Positions 23,689-34,946 of a DNA stretch of 64,000 nt are shown one piece after another. The DNA lies in NCBI GenBank assembly GCA_019828545.1, contig JACVRA010000180.1, forward strand, positions 1-64,000. The letters are read 5' to 3'. This DNA comes from Paracamarosporium sp. OC-R06-R3. Lineage: Eukaryota > Ascomycota > Dothideomycetes > Pleosporales > Didymosphaeriaceae. Within the stretch, counting starts at the first letter, position 1. Every line of letters begins with the position of its first letter. The position numbers were made by a program, and so were the translations under genes. A model generated the notes under the pieces. The model did not search any database. It had not been told where the DNA came from and was given only the letters and a program-made list of their open reading frames with translations.

Positions 23689-26600
23689 ATGGACGAGCAG
23701 CAGTTCGTCGGCCTCCTCGAGGCGCTTTTGCAGCGTATGTTGTCCCGCTCCCTGCTACGCCATGTTGCATCACACTGACTTCTCCAGCCGATACCGAGCG
23801 TGTCAAGTCTGCCACTGCGACGCTCAACAAGACATACTACACGTCGCCTGCGTCGCTCAACGCCCTCCTCCAGATCATCTGCAGCCACCCCAAGCCTGAG
23901 CTGCGCCAGCTGGCCGCTGTTGAGGCTCGCAAGCTGGTGACGAAGCACTGGGCCGATCTGCCCGCTGACCAGAAGTCGACACTGCGGAACCAGATCTGTC
24001 AATTCACATTGAACGAGGATGTCACACTCACCAGGCACTCGGCTGCCCGTGTCATTGCCGCCATCGCAACCAGGGACTTCGAAGATGGCGAGTGGGGCGA
24101 CCTACCTGCGTTCCTGCAGCAGGCGGCCACAAGCTCATCTGCTAGGCATAGGGAGGTTGGCACATACATCATTTGGACCACCCTCGAGACCGTCGGCGAC
24201 TCCTTCCCGGGCAAGAAGGCCGATCTGTACAACCTGTTCAGCTCGACCATCAAGGACCCGGAGAGCGCAGAAGTCCGAGTAAACACAATGTTGGCATTGA
24301 GCAGGCTAGCTATGCTCTTGGAGCCGGATGAGGAACCCAAAGAACTTGCCTTGTTCCAGGAGTCTATCCCCGGCATGGTTGCCGTCTTGCAGGCCACCGT
24401 CCAGGAAGGTGACGAAGACCATGCTCTGCAGGCATTCGAAGTATTCCAAACGCTCCTCGGATGCGAGTCTGCTCTTTTGCAGAAGCACTTCGCCGACCTT
24501 GTCAAGTTCATGATTGAGCTTGCCTCTAACACAGAGGTTGATGACGACTACCGGTCGCAGGCTCTTGCTTTCTTGATGCAGTGCGTCAGGTACCGCAAGC
24601 TTAAGGTCCAAGGCTTGAGAATTGGCGAAGAGCTCACCCTAAAGGCTCTGCAGATTGTGACGGAGCTGGGCGATCTTTCCAGTGACGACGAGGATGTTAC
24701 TCCTGCTCGCTCTGCCCTTGGTCTGCTTGATATCCTTGCTTCAAGCCTGCCTCCCAGCCAGGTTGTCATCCCGCTTCTCAAGGCTCTCGGTGGATACTTC
24801 TCTTCTCAAAACCCAGACTACCGTCAAGCCGGTGTTCTCGCTCTGGGTATGTGCGTTGAGGGTGCACCTGACTTTATTGCCACGCAGCTCCACGAGATCC
24901 TCCCCGCGGTGCTCCACTTGCTTGAGGACTCTGACTTGAAGGTACGGGGTGCTGCATTGAACGGTGTCGCTCGTTTGGCGGACGATCTTGCCGAGGATGT
25001 TGGCAAGGAGCACGCTCGTCTCATCCCCGCCATGATGAACAATTTCGACTTGGCGGTCAACAACCTCAACGATGAGCGTAGCCTGCAGATCGTTCGCGGC
25101 AGCTGCCATGCTATAGACTCCTTGATCGAGGGGCTTGACCCAGAGGATGCAGCCAAGTATGTCTCGGAGCTGGTTCCTCGCTTCAGCAAGCTTTTCCACC
25201 ACGAAGAATTAAAGACCAAGGTCGCGGCTATCGGCGCAGTTGGTTCCATTGCGTCGGCTTCTGAACAAGCCTTCTTGCCCTTCTTCGAACAGACGATGAA
25301 CGCCCTTTCCCAGTATGTTACGATCAAGGACAGCCAGGAAGAGTTAGAGCTCCGCGGTGTTGTCTGCGACTCACTTGGCAAGATTGCCTCGGCCGTTGGT
25401 GCTCAGCCATTCGAACCATACGTCATGCCCCTCATGCAGGCGTCGGAAGAAGCTTTGCATCTGGATCATCCTCGCCTGCGCGAGACAAGCTACATTCTCT
25501 GGTCCACTATGGCCAAGGTTTATGGTGAAGGCTTTGAGAAGTTCCTTGAGGGCGCTGTCAAGGGCCTTAAAGATTGCCTCGAGCAAGATGAAGATGCTGA
25601 GCTTGTCGAGTTAGGAGAGCAGGCCCAGGACTTGATTGGTACCGAAGTAACGATCGAGGGCCGCAAGGTCAAGGTCGCCGCTGCCACCGATGACGACGAC
25701 GACAGTGATCTCAATGAGGCTGCTATGGATGCAGATGACGACTGGGACGACATTGCCGGTGTCAGTGCCGTCGCAATGGAGAAGGAGATTGCAGTGGAAG
25801 TCTTCGGTGACATCATCTCTCACTCGAAGCGCGCATTCTTGCCTTACCTTCAAAATACCATCGAGAAGCTTCTCGAGCTTGTCGATCACACTTATGAGGG
25901 CGTCCGCAAGTCTGCTCTTGGTACTCTATGGCGTACATATGCTACTCTTTTCCAGCTGGCTGAGAGTGACGGTATGGCCAAATGGAAGCCAGGTCTTCCT
26001 CCTCAGGTCGACCCGCCTGCCGATCTCAAGAAACTAGGCAGTCTCGTGATGACAGCTACCATGGCTGTTTGGCAAGATGAAATGGACCGGTATGTATCAA
26101 ACATTCTTTTTGTTTCCTTGCTCAAAGATGAACCATCTTCGTTAATCCCAGCTCACTCTGATGCACAAGTTGCAATTGAGGCGAACGCGAATCTGTGTCT
26201 GAGACCTTTTACCATGCGTTATTTTGCTCAGTGTACTCTGTGGAGAGCATAGCTAATCATGTTATAGTGGAACCGTCACAGATATCAACCGCGATGTCGG
26301 CTCTACCCTCAAGCTCTGTGGTCCCTCTGTTCTCATGTCTGAGAAGGGCACGGTTGTTCCCGAGATGGTGCAGCAGCTTCTAGCCATCATTACTAAGCAT
26401 CACCCGTGCCAGCAAGATTTGGGTGATGATGATGAGGGAGATGTCTTTGACGAGTCTTCGGAGTACGACTGGCTCGTTATTGACACAGCCATGGAGGTTG
26501 TCACTTGCCTTTCGGTTGCCCTCGGGCCCGCTTTCGGGGAGCTGTGGAAGGCTTTCGAGAAACCGATCGTCAAATATGCCAGCAGCCAAGAGTCAGTTGA

Positions 26601-27203
26601 GCGAAGCGCAGCTGTTGGTGTCATTGCGGAATGCGTCGGTAACATGGGCGAGGCCTGTACTCCGTACACTACAAACCTGCTGAAGCTACTTGTGCACCGT
26701 CTTTCGGACGAGGACCCTGAAACCAAGTCCAACGCCGTGTACGGTATCGGTCTTCTATGTGAGAAGACTACCAACGACGCCGAGATCCTCAGCTCGCTCC
26801 CGACCATCTTCAACAAGCTTGAGCCGCTGCTAGACGCCCAAAACCAAGCGCGCTTGCTTGACAACACAGCTGGGTGTGTCAGCAGGTTCATCTCCAAGCA
26901 TCCCGACAAAATGCCCATTGCCGAGGTACTTCCTCGCCTTGTCCAACTGCTACCATTGAGGGAGGATTACGAAGAGAACAAGCCCATCTTCAACATGATC
27001 GTGAAGCTTTGTAAGTGTGCACCTTGGTATTCACTGCGACAAAGACTAACATTCACCCAGACCAAGCCAACGAGCCCACGATCCAGCAAGCTACGCCCAC
27101 ACTAATGCCGATCTTTGAGCAGGTGCTTGGTCCACCTGAGGACCAGCTGGAGGATGAGACTCGCACTCAACTGGTTGAGCTTGTCAAATACCTCCAAAAA
27201 TAG
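23689..27203 (+). CDS. Importin beta-4 / Kap123-type karyopherin
   Basis: I read four exons: 23689-23734, 23788-26089, 26268-27010 and 27061-27203 (1,077 residues). Splice sites are GTATGT/CAG, GTATGT/TAG with a GCTAAT branch, and GTAAGT/CAG. The N terminus (MDEQQFVGLLEALLQ, then DTERVKSATATLNK) is an importin-beta N domain that would bind Ran-GTP. The rest is helical HEAT repeats, with the acidic insert around residues 648-676 (DDDDDSD and DADDDWDD) typical of this subfamily. Kap123/importin-4 carries ribosomal proteins and histones H3/H4 into the nucleus in yeast, where the protein has 1,113 residues (from memory). The second intron is long for this window (178 nt), and reading through it makes a false stop at 26252. 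Confidence 0.92.
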
Positions 27204-27853
27204 AGGAGATGAGTGTTGAGCAGACCGAGACGTTGGATACCCGGCTTTGGGCCATGATGAGAGATGACTGTAACGAGTGGAAGGGATAGACACTGGCGAT
27301 GCCATCTGATCTTACAAAAAGCGATTACTTGACTTAAAATGATACTCCATAGCCTTGGGCGAATTGCATGAGAAAGTACGTGTGAATTGAGAGGAATGAG
27401 GACGCGCACTGCCTGTCGAAAAATGCCAAGGAATATCGTGTCGATCATGTGGGCCCATATCTGGTGCCTGACAGGTGCGGCGCTCACAATGACGACAACG
27501 AACAAACATCACTCCGCTCCGCATCCATTCTCCACAGTGCCTAGCCGCAACCCAAGCTTGGAGCGATCGTCTCCGCGTACTGTTCTCTCTATCGCTTCTC
27601 CACGCGTCTTTACTCGCCCGCACCGAACACGCCACACCTCGGAGAGTCATCAGTGCTCCAGCTCTCGGAGCTCGCAGCTCGCGCACCTCGGCTGCCTACA
27701 GCATCGCCCTACACCCGCAACTTCCACGACCGCCCTTCTCCCAGTACACTTGATACGTTCTCATAGCTGTGGCTAGCTTCCTTTGCCCGTCAACTCGTCG
27801 TATCGCACGACTGATCGTTCGTTGAAGCGCACGGTGGCGCAGTCTGCTGCACG
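27204..27853. other. Intergenic region between importin and NPC1 genes
   Basis: This holds the 3' flank of the importin gene and the promoter and leader of the sterol transporter. The last 350 bases are pyrimidine- and CAC-rich, like a fungal leader. No gene recognised. Confidence 0.5.
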
Positions 27854-30800
27854 ATGAAGCAGTCATCGCGCGGAGGACTGGGGAAGATAGCAGCCGGACT
27901 GCTGTCCCTCTTGGTGGGCTCCGCGCTTGCAGGCCCAGATCTTACGACCAAACACGAAAAGGGACGCTGCGCGATAAGAGGACACTGTGGGAAACAGGGC
28001 TTCTTCGGTTCTGACCTGCCCTGTCCAGATAACGGACTGGCCAAAAAGCCAGATGACCAAGTAAAGAAGAAGTTGGTGGACATATGTGGCGACAGATGGT
28101 CCGACACAGACGTGTGCTGTAATGAGGAACAGCTGGATGCACTTAGCAGCAACCTCGGGCGTGCATCAGGCATTATAAACTCGTGTCCGGCATGCAAGGA
28201 GAACTTCTTCAACCTATTCTGCACATTTACATGTTCGCCCAACCAGTCATTATTCATAAACGTTACGAAAACCGAGCCGAAGGGCGACAAATACCTCGTC
28301 ACTGAGTTGGACCACCTGGTATCCAATAAGTATGGCTCAGGCTTCTATGACAGCTGTAAAGATGTCAAGTTCGGCGCGACAAATGGCAAGGCAATGGACT
28401 TCATTGGCGGGGGCGCAAAGAACTACACCGATTTCTTGAAGTTCTTGGGAGACAAGAAGCTGCTAGGCAGTCCTTTCCAGATGAACTTCCCTCGCCCGGG
28501 TAGCAGCAAGTTCCCCAACATGGAGCCGATGAACAAGGAGGCACATCCGTGCAATTCTACCGATCCAAAGTACCGATGTGCATGCCTGGATTGTGGCGGT
28601 TCGTGTGCGGACCTGCCTGAGGTCACGGAGGTCAAGCAGTGCTACGTTGGTCTCCTACCATGTATGTCATTTGCCGTCATCATCGTCTACTCTGTCTTCC
28701 TCGGTCTACTCTGTCTTGTTGTCGCCGGACACGTGGCATACCAGAATCACTCAAAGAACAAAAGCGAACGGTTGCGTCTACTTCAAGATCTCGAACCTAG
28801 TGATGATGAGGACGAAGGGGACATCGTTCATAACGTGGGAATGCTCGACCGGCCGACGCAGCACTACTTTGTCAACACTTGGTGTGACCGCATGTTTAGT
28901 AGGCTAGGTTATGTCTGCGCGCGTTTTCCTGGTCTCACCATTTCTGCGAGCATACTCGTCGTTGGCTTGATGAGTCTCGGCTGGATTAGGTTCTCGGTCG
29001 AAACGGATCCCGTTCGCTTATGGGTATCCCCAGACTCCGCTGCTGCGCAAGAAAAGGCTTTCTTTGACGAAAATTTTGGGCCGTTTTACCGTGCCGAACA
29101 AGCTTTTCTGGTCAACGAAACTGGGGGTACTGTGCTGAGCTATGAGACCCTGGGCTGGTGGTTTGATGTGGAAGGCCGCGTCCAACGCAGCTGGCCCTTC
29201 GATCAAGTTTGCTTCAAGCCAGTCAATGACGCTTGCGTGGTGCAATCTGTGACTGGCTATTGGCAAGGCGACTTTGGCATGGTTTCGCCGCGCTCGTGGC
29301 AAAATGACCTGACTGATTGCGTTGACAACCCATCGTCATGCTTGCCGACTTTCCAACAACCTTTAGATCCCCATCTGTTATTTGGTGGTGTGAACGAAAG
29401 CGTGCTTGATGCCCAAGCAATTGTCGTTACCTGGGTCGTAAACAACTTCCCGGAGGGCACAGATGAGCTAAAGCGTGCCATGGAATGGGAAGAAGGGCTT
29501 AAGAATCTACTGCTGGCTGTGCAAGGCGAAGCTAGGGACCGAGGCTTGCGACTCAGCTTCAATACTGAAGTAAGCCTTGAGCAAGAGCTAAGCAAGAGCA
29601 CGAACACAGACGCCAAGATTGTAGTAGTAAGCTACATCATCATGTTTTTGTATGCGTCGCTCGCTCTGGGGTCGACCACATTGACTGTCCGCTCGATATT
29701 ACGGAACCCGGCCAACGCACTTGTCCAGTCTAAGTTTATGCTTGGGATTGTTGGCATTATCATCGTCTTGATGTCAGTTTCCGCTTCTGTTGGCCTATTT
29801 TCCTCAGCTGGCATCAAAGTCACACTCATCATCGCGGAGGTCATTCCCTTCCTTGTTTTGGCTGTTGGCGTGGACAACATTTTCCTCATCGTGCACGAAT
29901 TTGAGCGCGTCAACATTAGCCACCCTGAGGGCTCCATTCCGGAGCGTGTCTCAAGGGCTTTGGGGCGTATGGGCCCTTCCATATTATTGTCGGCTTCCAC
30001 TGAAACGGTAGCTTTCGCTCTTGGCTGTGCGGTTGGTATGCCGGCAGTGCGCAATTTCGCGGCTTATGCGGCAGGTGCTGTCTTCATCAACGCCATCCTG
30101 CAAGTGACCATGTTTGTTGCTGTTCTAGCATTGAACCAACAGCGAGTGGAGTCGAATCGTGCAGACTGCTTTCCATTCCTTCGTGTTAGACGGGCCGACA
30201 CCAACTTCCTCAATGGAGGCATGGGTCATGGTGCAGGCGAAGAGGGAGGTTTACAACGTTTTATCCGCCGGACATATGCTCCAGCCCTTCTCGGGAAGAA
30301 GACAAAGGTTGTTATCATTGCTGTCTTTCTCGGCATTTTTACGGCTGCCCTCGCCCTTTTCCCGGCTGTTCAGCTCGGACTGGACCAACGTATTGCGATC
30401 CCATCTGACTCTTACCTCATTCCTTACTTCAACGACCTTTACGACTATTTTGACGCCGGCCCACCAGTCTACTTCGTTACCAAGGAGCTTAACGATACTC
30501 AACGAGAGGCTCAGAAAGAGCTTTGTGGGCGCTTCTCCACCTGCCACCAAGACAGTCTCGCGAACATCATTGAAGCCGAACGCAAAAGGCCCGAGGTTTC
30601 CTTCCTTGCTACCTCTGCAGCCAATTGGTTAGATGACTTCTTTCTCTGGCTCAATCCAGAGAACTCTCAATGTTGCGTCAATGACGATGGAAAGCCATGT
30701 TTTGAAGACCGGGAGCCACCTTGGAATTTGACTTTGCATGGCATGCCTCAGGGTCAAGAGTTCATACAGTACCTAGATCGCTGGATTCAGGCTCCAACAA

Positions 30801-31748
30801 CTGAAAATTGCCCCCTTGGCGGCGCTGCTGCGTACTCCAACGCGCTTGTCATCGACAATAAGCATCTCACTATCCCAGCATCGCACTTCCGAGCCTCGCA
30901 TACTCCTCTTCATTCGCAAGAAGACTTCATCAACTCTTACAAAGCCGCCCGTCGGATAGCGAAGGAAATCGAAAAGGACGTCCAGACCGAAGTTTTCCCT
31001 TACTCAAAGCACTACATCTTCTTCGACCAGTACCTCTCCATCGTGCGTCTAGCCGGCGCACTACTTGGCTCCGCACTAGCAGCCACACTCCTCGTAACCA
31101 CTGTACTCCTCGGTTCATTGCAGACTGCGCTTGTCGTAACACTGGTAGTCGCCATGACGGTTTCCGCAATCATCGGATCCATGGCTGTCCTAGGCGTCTC
31201 CCTCAATGCGGTGTCTCTCGTTAACTTAATCATCTGCGTGGGTATCAGTGTCGAGTTTACTGCGCATATTGCAAGGGCTTTCACATTCCCGAGTCGCGCT
31301 ACGATGGAGCGCGCTCCAAGACATAAATTCCGTGGGAAGGATGCGCGTGCTTGGACGGCTATGGTTAACGTCGCCTCTTCTGTTATATCCGGTATCACGA
31401 TCACGAAGATCTTGGGTGTTGGCGTGCTGGCGTGGACACGGTCTAAGGTAAGTCTTATACAGTATGAGGACACAAGTCTGAATACTATTGAATCTATATC
31501 ACTTCTTTTAGGTTAAACACAACACTAATACAAAACAGATTTTCGACGTCTACTACTTCCGTGTCTGGGTTGCCCTAGTCCTCTGGGCCGCCACTCACGC
31601 GCTCATCCTTCTCCCTGTCCTTCTCTCCCTCTTTGGTGGAAAAGGCTATATTGACCCTGAGAGTGAGGGCGGCCTCGAACAAGACCTACGTAACCGTCAA
31701 TACCCATCCTTGCTAGGCGATGACGACGAGTATCTCAGTGACGAGTAG
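27854..31748 (+). CDS. Niemann-Pick C1 / Ncr1-like sterol transporter
   Basis: I read two exons, 27854-31447 and 31539-31748 (1,267 residues), joined by a 91-nt intron with a GTAAGT donor, an ACTAATAC branch site and a CAG acceptor. The protein begins with a signal peptide and the Cys-rich luminal NPC1 domain (GRCAIRGHCGKQ onward, with CTFTCSPNQS). One helix and a large luminal loop follow. The sterol-sensing domain lies around residues 589-760 and includes the conserved GVDNIFLIVHEFER. The second RND half ends with helices encoded partly by exon 2. Family members export sterols from the vacuole or lysosome lumen into its membrane; yeast Ncr1 has 1,170 residues (from memory). The tail (SLLGDDDEYLSDE) has a possible acidic dileucine sorting signal. 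The frame stays open beyond the TAG; see findings. Confidence 0.93.
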
Positions 31749-32078
31749 CGATCCACTAGAGACAGCAGTGCAGGCAAATGGCCCAGCAAGCCAACGCCAC
31801 AGCACCTGCTGCTCAGGAGCGAGTCTAGGGCAGATACCGAGGTCGACGTTTTGAGTACGGTGACAGAGGCCCCTTCCTCGCATGGTGCCGAGGATAGCAA
31901 TATAGCGGGTGAAGGAGACACGGCTGTTGAAAGTGCGGATGAGGCGGTTGGGGAGTTGGCCGCATCGGCTCCTGATGCGGACGCAGCTCAAGGACCGTGG
32001 ACGGATCGCTTTGCATATACGGGCAGGATGAAGCCAAGGCGACGCTTGCGTTTATTTCAAGGACGAGTGAGTGCATAG
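31749..32078 (+). other. In-frame open extension after the NPC1 stop
   Basis: After the TAG at 31746-31748 the same frame continues for 109 codons to a TAG at 32076-32078. It encodes an acidic Ala/Glu/Asp-rich stretch ending in a basic piece (KPRRRLRLFQGR). It may be a read-through tail, a remnant of a longer protein, or chance within the 3' UTR. Confidence 0.35.
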
Positions 32079-33605
32079 GTTGGCGTAGGGTGTTGGATTA
32101 TAGTGTATCATTAGTGATAGGCATTGGCATCTGTATGTATGCGTACACGCAAATCAAGCGGTTTTCTTTTTTCCTTTGGGGGTCTGTGACTGGGAGATTC
32201 ATCTAACGGCCTGTGAAGGTCTATGAGCAAGTACGAATGTTGAGTAGATACACATGAGTGAAGATATTTTGTAAAGATAACACATCATTGAGGGAGTTAT
32301 TCGTCTTCTATTTTTGCTCTGTCCAGCGTGTAAGAACACGGATACGCAGCTTTTTCGCAGCAGCACTGTAAAATGTAGAAAAATCTATCTGTAGAAAGAA
32401 AATGAAGAGTAAACATGGGCAAAATGAGCCAATACTTAGGTCTCTTTGAACTTGTGGTATGGTTCATGCAAGCGGAATCTTCCTCTACTGTTCGACTGTT
32501 CCTTGTATGATGCAGTTCTACGTTGCGATATGGCTTAATAGTCCAACTGTCACAGGCCAGTAGAAGATTTCAAAGCAAATATGTCTCTTTTCGGAGCTTT
32601 GTACAGAGCTTGAGATCTTTGGGGCGGTTCGTACGTGGGGGGGAGGTGGCCGGTGTCTACTTAGTAAAAAGGCGCTGGGATTTTGAGACGAACGGATGCA
32701 GTTCAAAAAGGCGGAATGTATAGCTGTGAATTAGAGAAAATGTATGAAGAAGCTGATGCTTGGAATTTGCTGGTGACCTACGTTTTGGAGGTCGTTTCCT
32801 CATATGCGCTTTAGTTTGTGTAAAGATTGTGGTGTTTCTACGGATCAATTCTATGGCTGTTTGGTAGCGGTGGGTATGTTACGATGGTCAGATGACGATA
32901 GATTGTTTCGATCCATTCTTCATTGTTACTCACAAGGGTATCTAAGTGCATACTTTTGTGTTATGAGTGACGCAGACGCTGGGAATGCGCATACTTTTAC
33001 TTTATTACTTTACATAGCACCTATATGCATTAAGCGCGAGCTTAATCATACACTTGGCCAGTAAAGATGTAGAATTATTTCTGTTATCAGAGGGAAATAT
33101 CGTTAAAATAATAGCGGCATGGATTATGATTGCATCCTGTCATGAAACTCCACCTTTCACATTGTACATCGTACGCATGAAAAGTCCCCAAGAGCCGCGA
33201 CCTGTATGCCACGGGTGCAATTCTTTCACTTTAAATCACGTGACAACGCACCTCGCAAACTTTAACCACCCCTGGCCACTATAAAAAAAACCTGAGCCCT
33301 CGCTCGCCCAAGATCAACTTAGCTAAGTGCCAAAGTTGAGTCTAAAACTCGATCAGTAAGCTGGTTTGAGTCTTCACGTTGGCTTCATACATAACCTTCA
33401 TTACCGCGGGTTTCCTCAACAACAACAACACCTCTACTACTCTACCATCGTGTCTGTTCTCTCAACTATCAGTTCAGCAGTACGTCAAAGGCCGTATCCC
33501 GTAAGTCTTGAACCGGTTTCTTGCGTCGATACATCTATTCATCGTATCATATCGCCGGTACAAGGTTCCTTACCGATTCATACCCAACTAACCCAAATTT
33601 TCATT
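32079..33605. other. AT-rich intergenic region and promoter
   Basis: No gene recognised between about 32079 and 33270. The last 330 bases form the promoter and leader of the coiled-coil gene, with CAACAACAAC runs typical of a fungal leader. Confidence 0.5.
33280..33286 (+). promoter_or_regulatory. TATA-like box of the coiled-coil gene
   Basis: TATAAAA followed by further A residues, about 320 bases before the ATG at 33606. The long leader is consistent with a 5' UTR intron, for which a GTAAGT donor is present at 33501. Confidence 0.5.
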
Positions 33606-34946
33606 ATGGGGTATCAGATCCTCACCGATATCCTGACCGGTCTTCGCACCCCACGCAGCCTCAACGAGCCAGCGGACTTGGTAGACCATCTCATAGTTCT
33701 AGCTCTGATCATCATTCTACTCGTTTGCTTCAGCTTCCGCTGGGTCAAAAAGCAGGAGCACCGCCTTGAGAAGCGCTCCGATGAATCTCCTCCCAACAAG
33801 GAGAGCCAGACAGTCAAAGCGGGCTCTTACAAGTCGACACAAACTGAGGACATAACCAATGAGCGCATGGATGATTCTGGGAACTCTACCTCCTCTCACG
33901 TACTCGGGCAACAGAAGGCCAAACATGAGGTCGCTCTCCAGGAAATGGAGGCCCACATCCAGGCAAACTTCCAAGCCCAACTTAAAGAACAGAGGGCGGA
34001 AATTCAATCTCTGAAGATTCTAGGGTCAAATTTTAGTGCTGGAGTCAAGCAGCAGGAGGTTGCACAAAAGAATCAAGTCGAGCTGATGAATCAAGCACTC
34101 AAAAAGCAACACCTAGATCACTGCAATCTTCGCCAGTCTGTTGTTGCTCTTCAAAGGGGCGAGGTCAAGAACCAGCAACAGCAAGCCGCCATGTCGAACA
34201 ATCTCCACAACCTGGTCAAGAAAGTAAACAAGTTGGAAGAGCAGAATATCGCACTGGTGCAGCAACAGGCCCACATGCAAAAAGAACTCGGTGAGCACCG
34301 TCGCAAGTTGACTACCCTCGAAGACGAGGTAGCTTCTCTGAAGACCAAGGGCGCGAATGTCGACTGTATAACCCCTGTCTCCAAAGAAGACTTCGACGAC
34401 TTCAAGCAAGAGTGCCTAGATGAATTCAACAAGAACGAAGTCAAAATTTCTAACATCGGGATAGGCACAATGAATAGCAAGGTCAACGACTTGAAGCAAG
34501 ACTTTCAGAAGGAGACAGCAAAACGTGAAGCGGATATTACCGCAATTGAGCGCTCTCTCGAAGATTCCATTGCTGAGATGCACATTACTTTGACAAAGTT
34601 CAAGAGCATCATCGATGAGGAGATCTCCAAATCAGATGAAGCAAGCCTTGAAACGGCTGCACATCATTCGGCGGCAGTAGATCAGAAGCTTATAGACCTC
34701 ACAGAGGCTATCGCAGGCATCGAGACGGCAATTTCTTCCGACAATATTTCTCAGGCGACGTTAGAAGCATCCATCACTAAGCATTATGCTAGTATGAAAG
34801 AGGCGTTGAGGCGGGAGCTGAGGCAGTCAATATTAGATACGGCCAATGCTCGACTCGATAAGTTCATGGCCACTTTCCAACCTGTCCAAGTCATATATCC
34901 GTCGGAAACTGCAGTACATGTCGAGAATAAAGATAAGGAAACTTGA
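33606..34946 (+). CDS. Single-pass membrane coiled-coil protein, family unknown
   Basis: From the ATG at 33606 the protein has 446 residues. I do not recognise a family. A hydrophobic helix of about 18 residues (LIVLALIIILLVCFS) lies near residues 35-52 and is followed by a basic stretch, which suggests an N-out, C-in topology. Nearly all the rest is heptad-like, Gln/Lys/Glu-rich coiled coil in several blocks (about residues 100-430), so a membrane-anchored tether or scaffold is plausible but inferred. The start is uncertain: the frame is open upstream to an ATG at 33366. A GTAAGT donor at 33501 and a TATCAG acceptor ending at 33617 would remove exactly 39 codons, including the 33606 ATG, and keep the frame. 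I prefer 33606 because the upstream part looks like untranslated leader. Confidence 0.65.
   Translation: MGYQILTDILTGLRTPRSLNEPADLVDHLIVLALIIILLVCFSFRWVKKQEHRLEKRSDESPPNKESQTVKAGSYKSTQTEDITNERMDDSGNSTSSHVLGQQKAKHEVALQEMEAHIQANFQAQLKEQRAEIQSLKILGSNFSAGVKQQEVAQKNQVELMNQALKKQHLDHCNLRQSVVALQRGEVKNQQQQAAMSNNLHNLVKKVNKLEEQNIALVQQQAHMQKELGEHRRKLTTLEDEVASLKTKGANVDCITPVSKEDFDDFKQECLDEFNKNEVKISNIGIGTMNSKVNDLKQDFQKETAKREADITAIERSLEDSIAEMHITLTKFKSIIDEEISKSDEASLETAAHHSAAVDQKLIDLTEAIAGIETAISSDNISQATLEASITKHYASMKEALRRELRQSILDTANARLDKFMATFQPVQVIYPSETAVHVENKDKET

Noticed and set aside
22837..23778. Plus-strand frame of 313 codons upstream of the importin gene
   Set aside because: It crosses the N gap and the AC repeat, overlaps the true importin first exon in another frame, and has no family resemblance.
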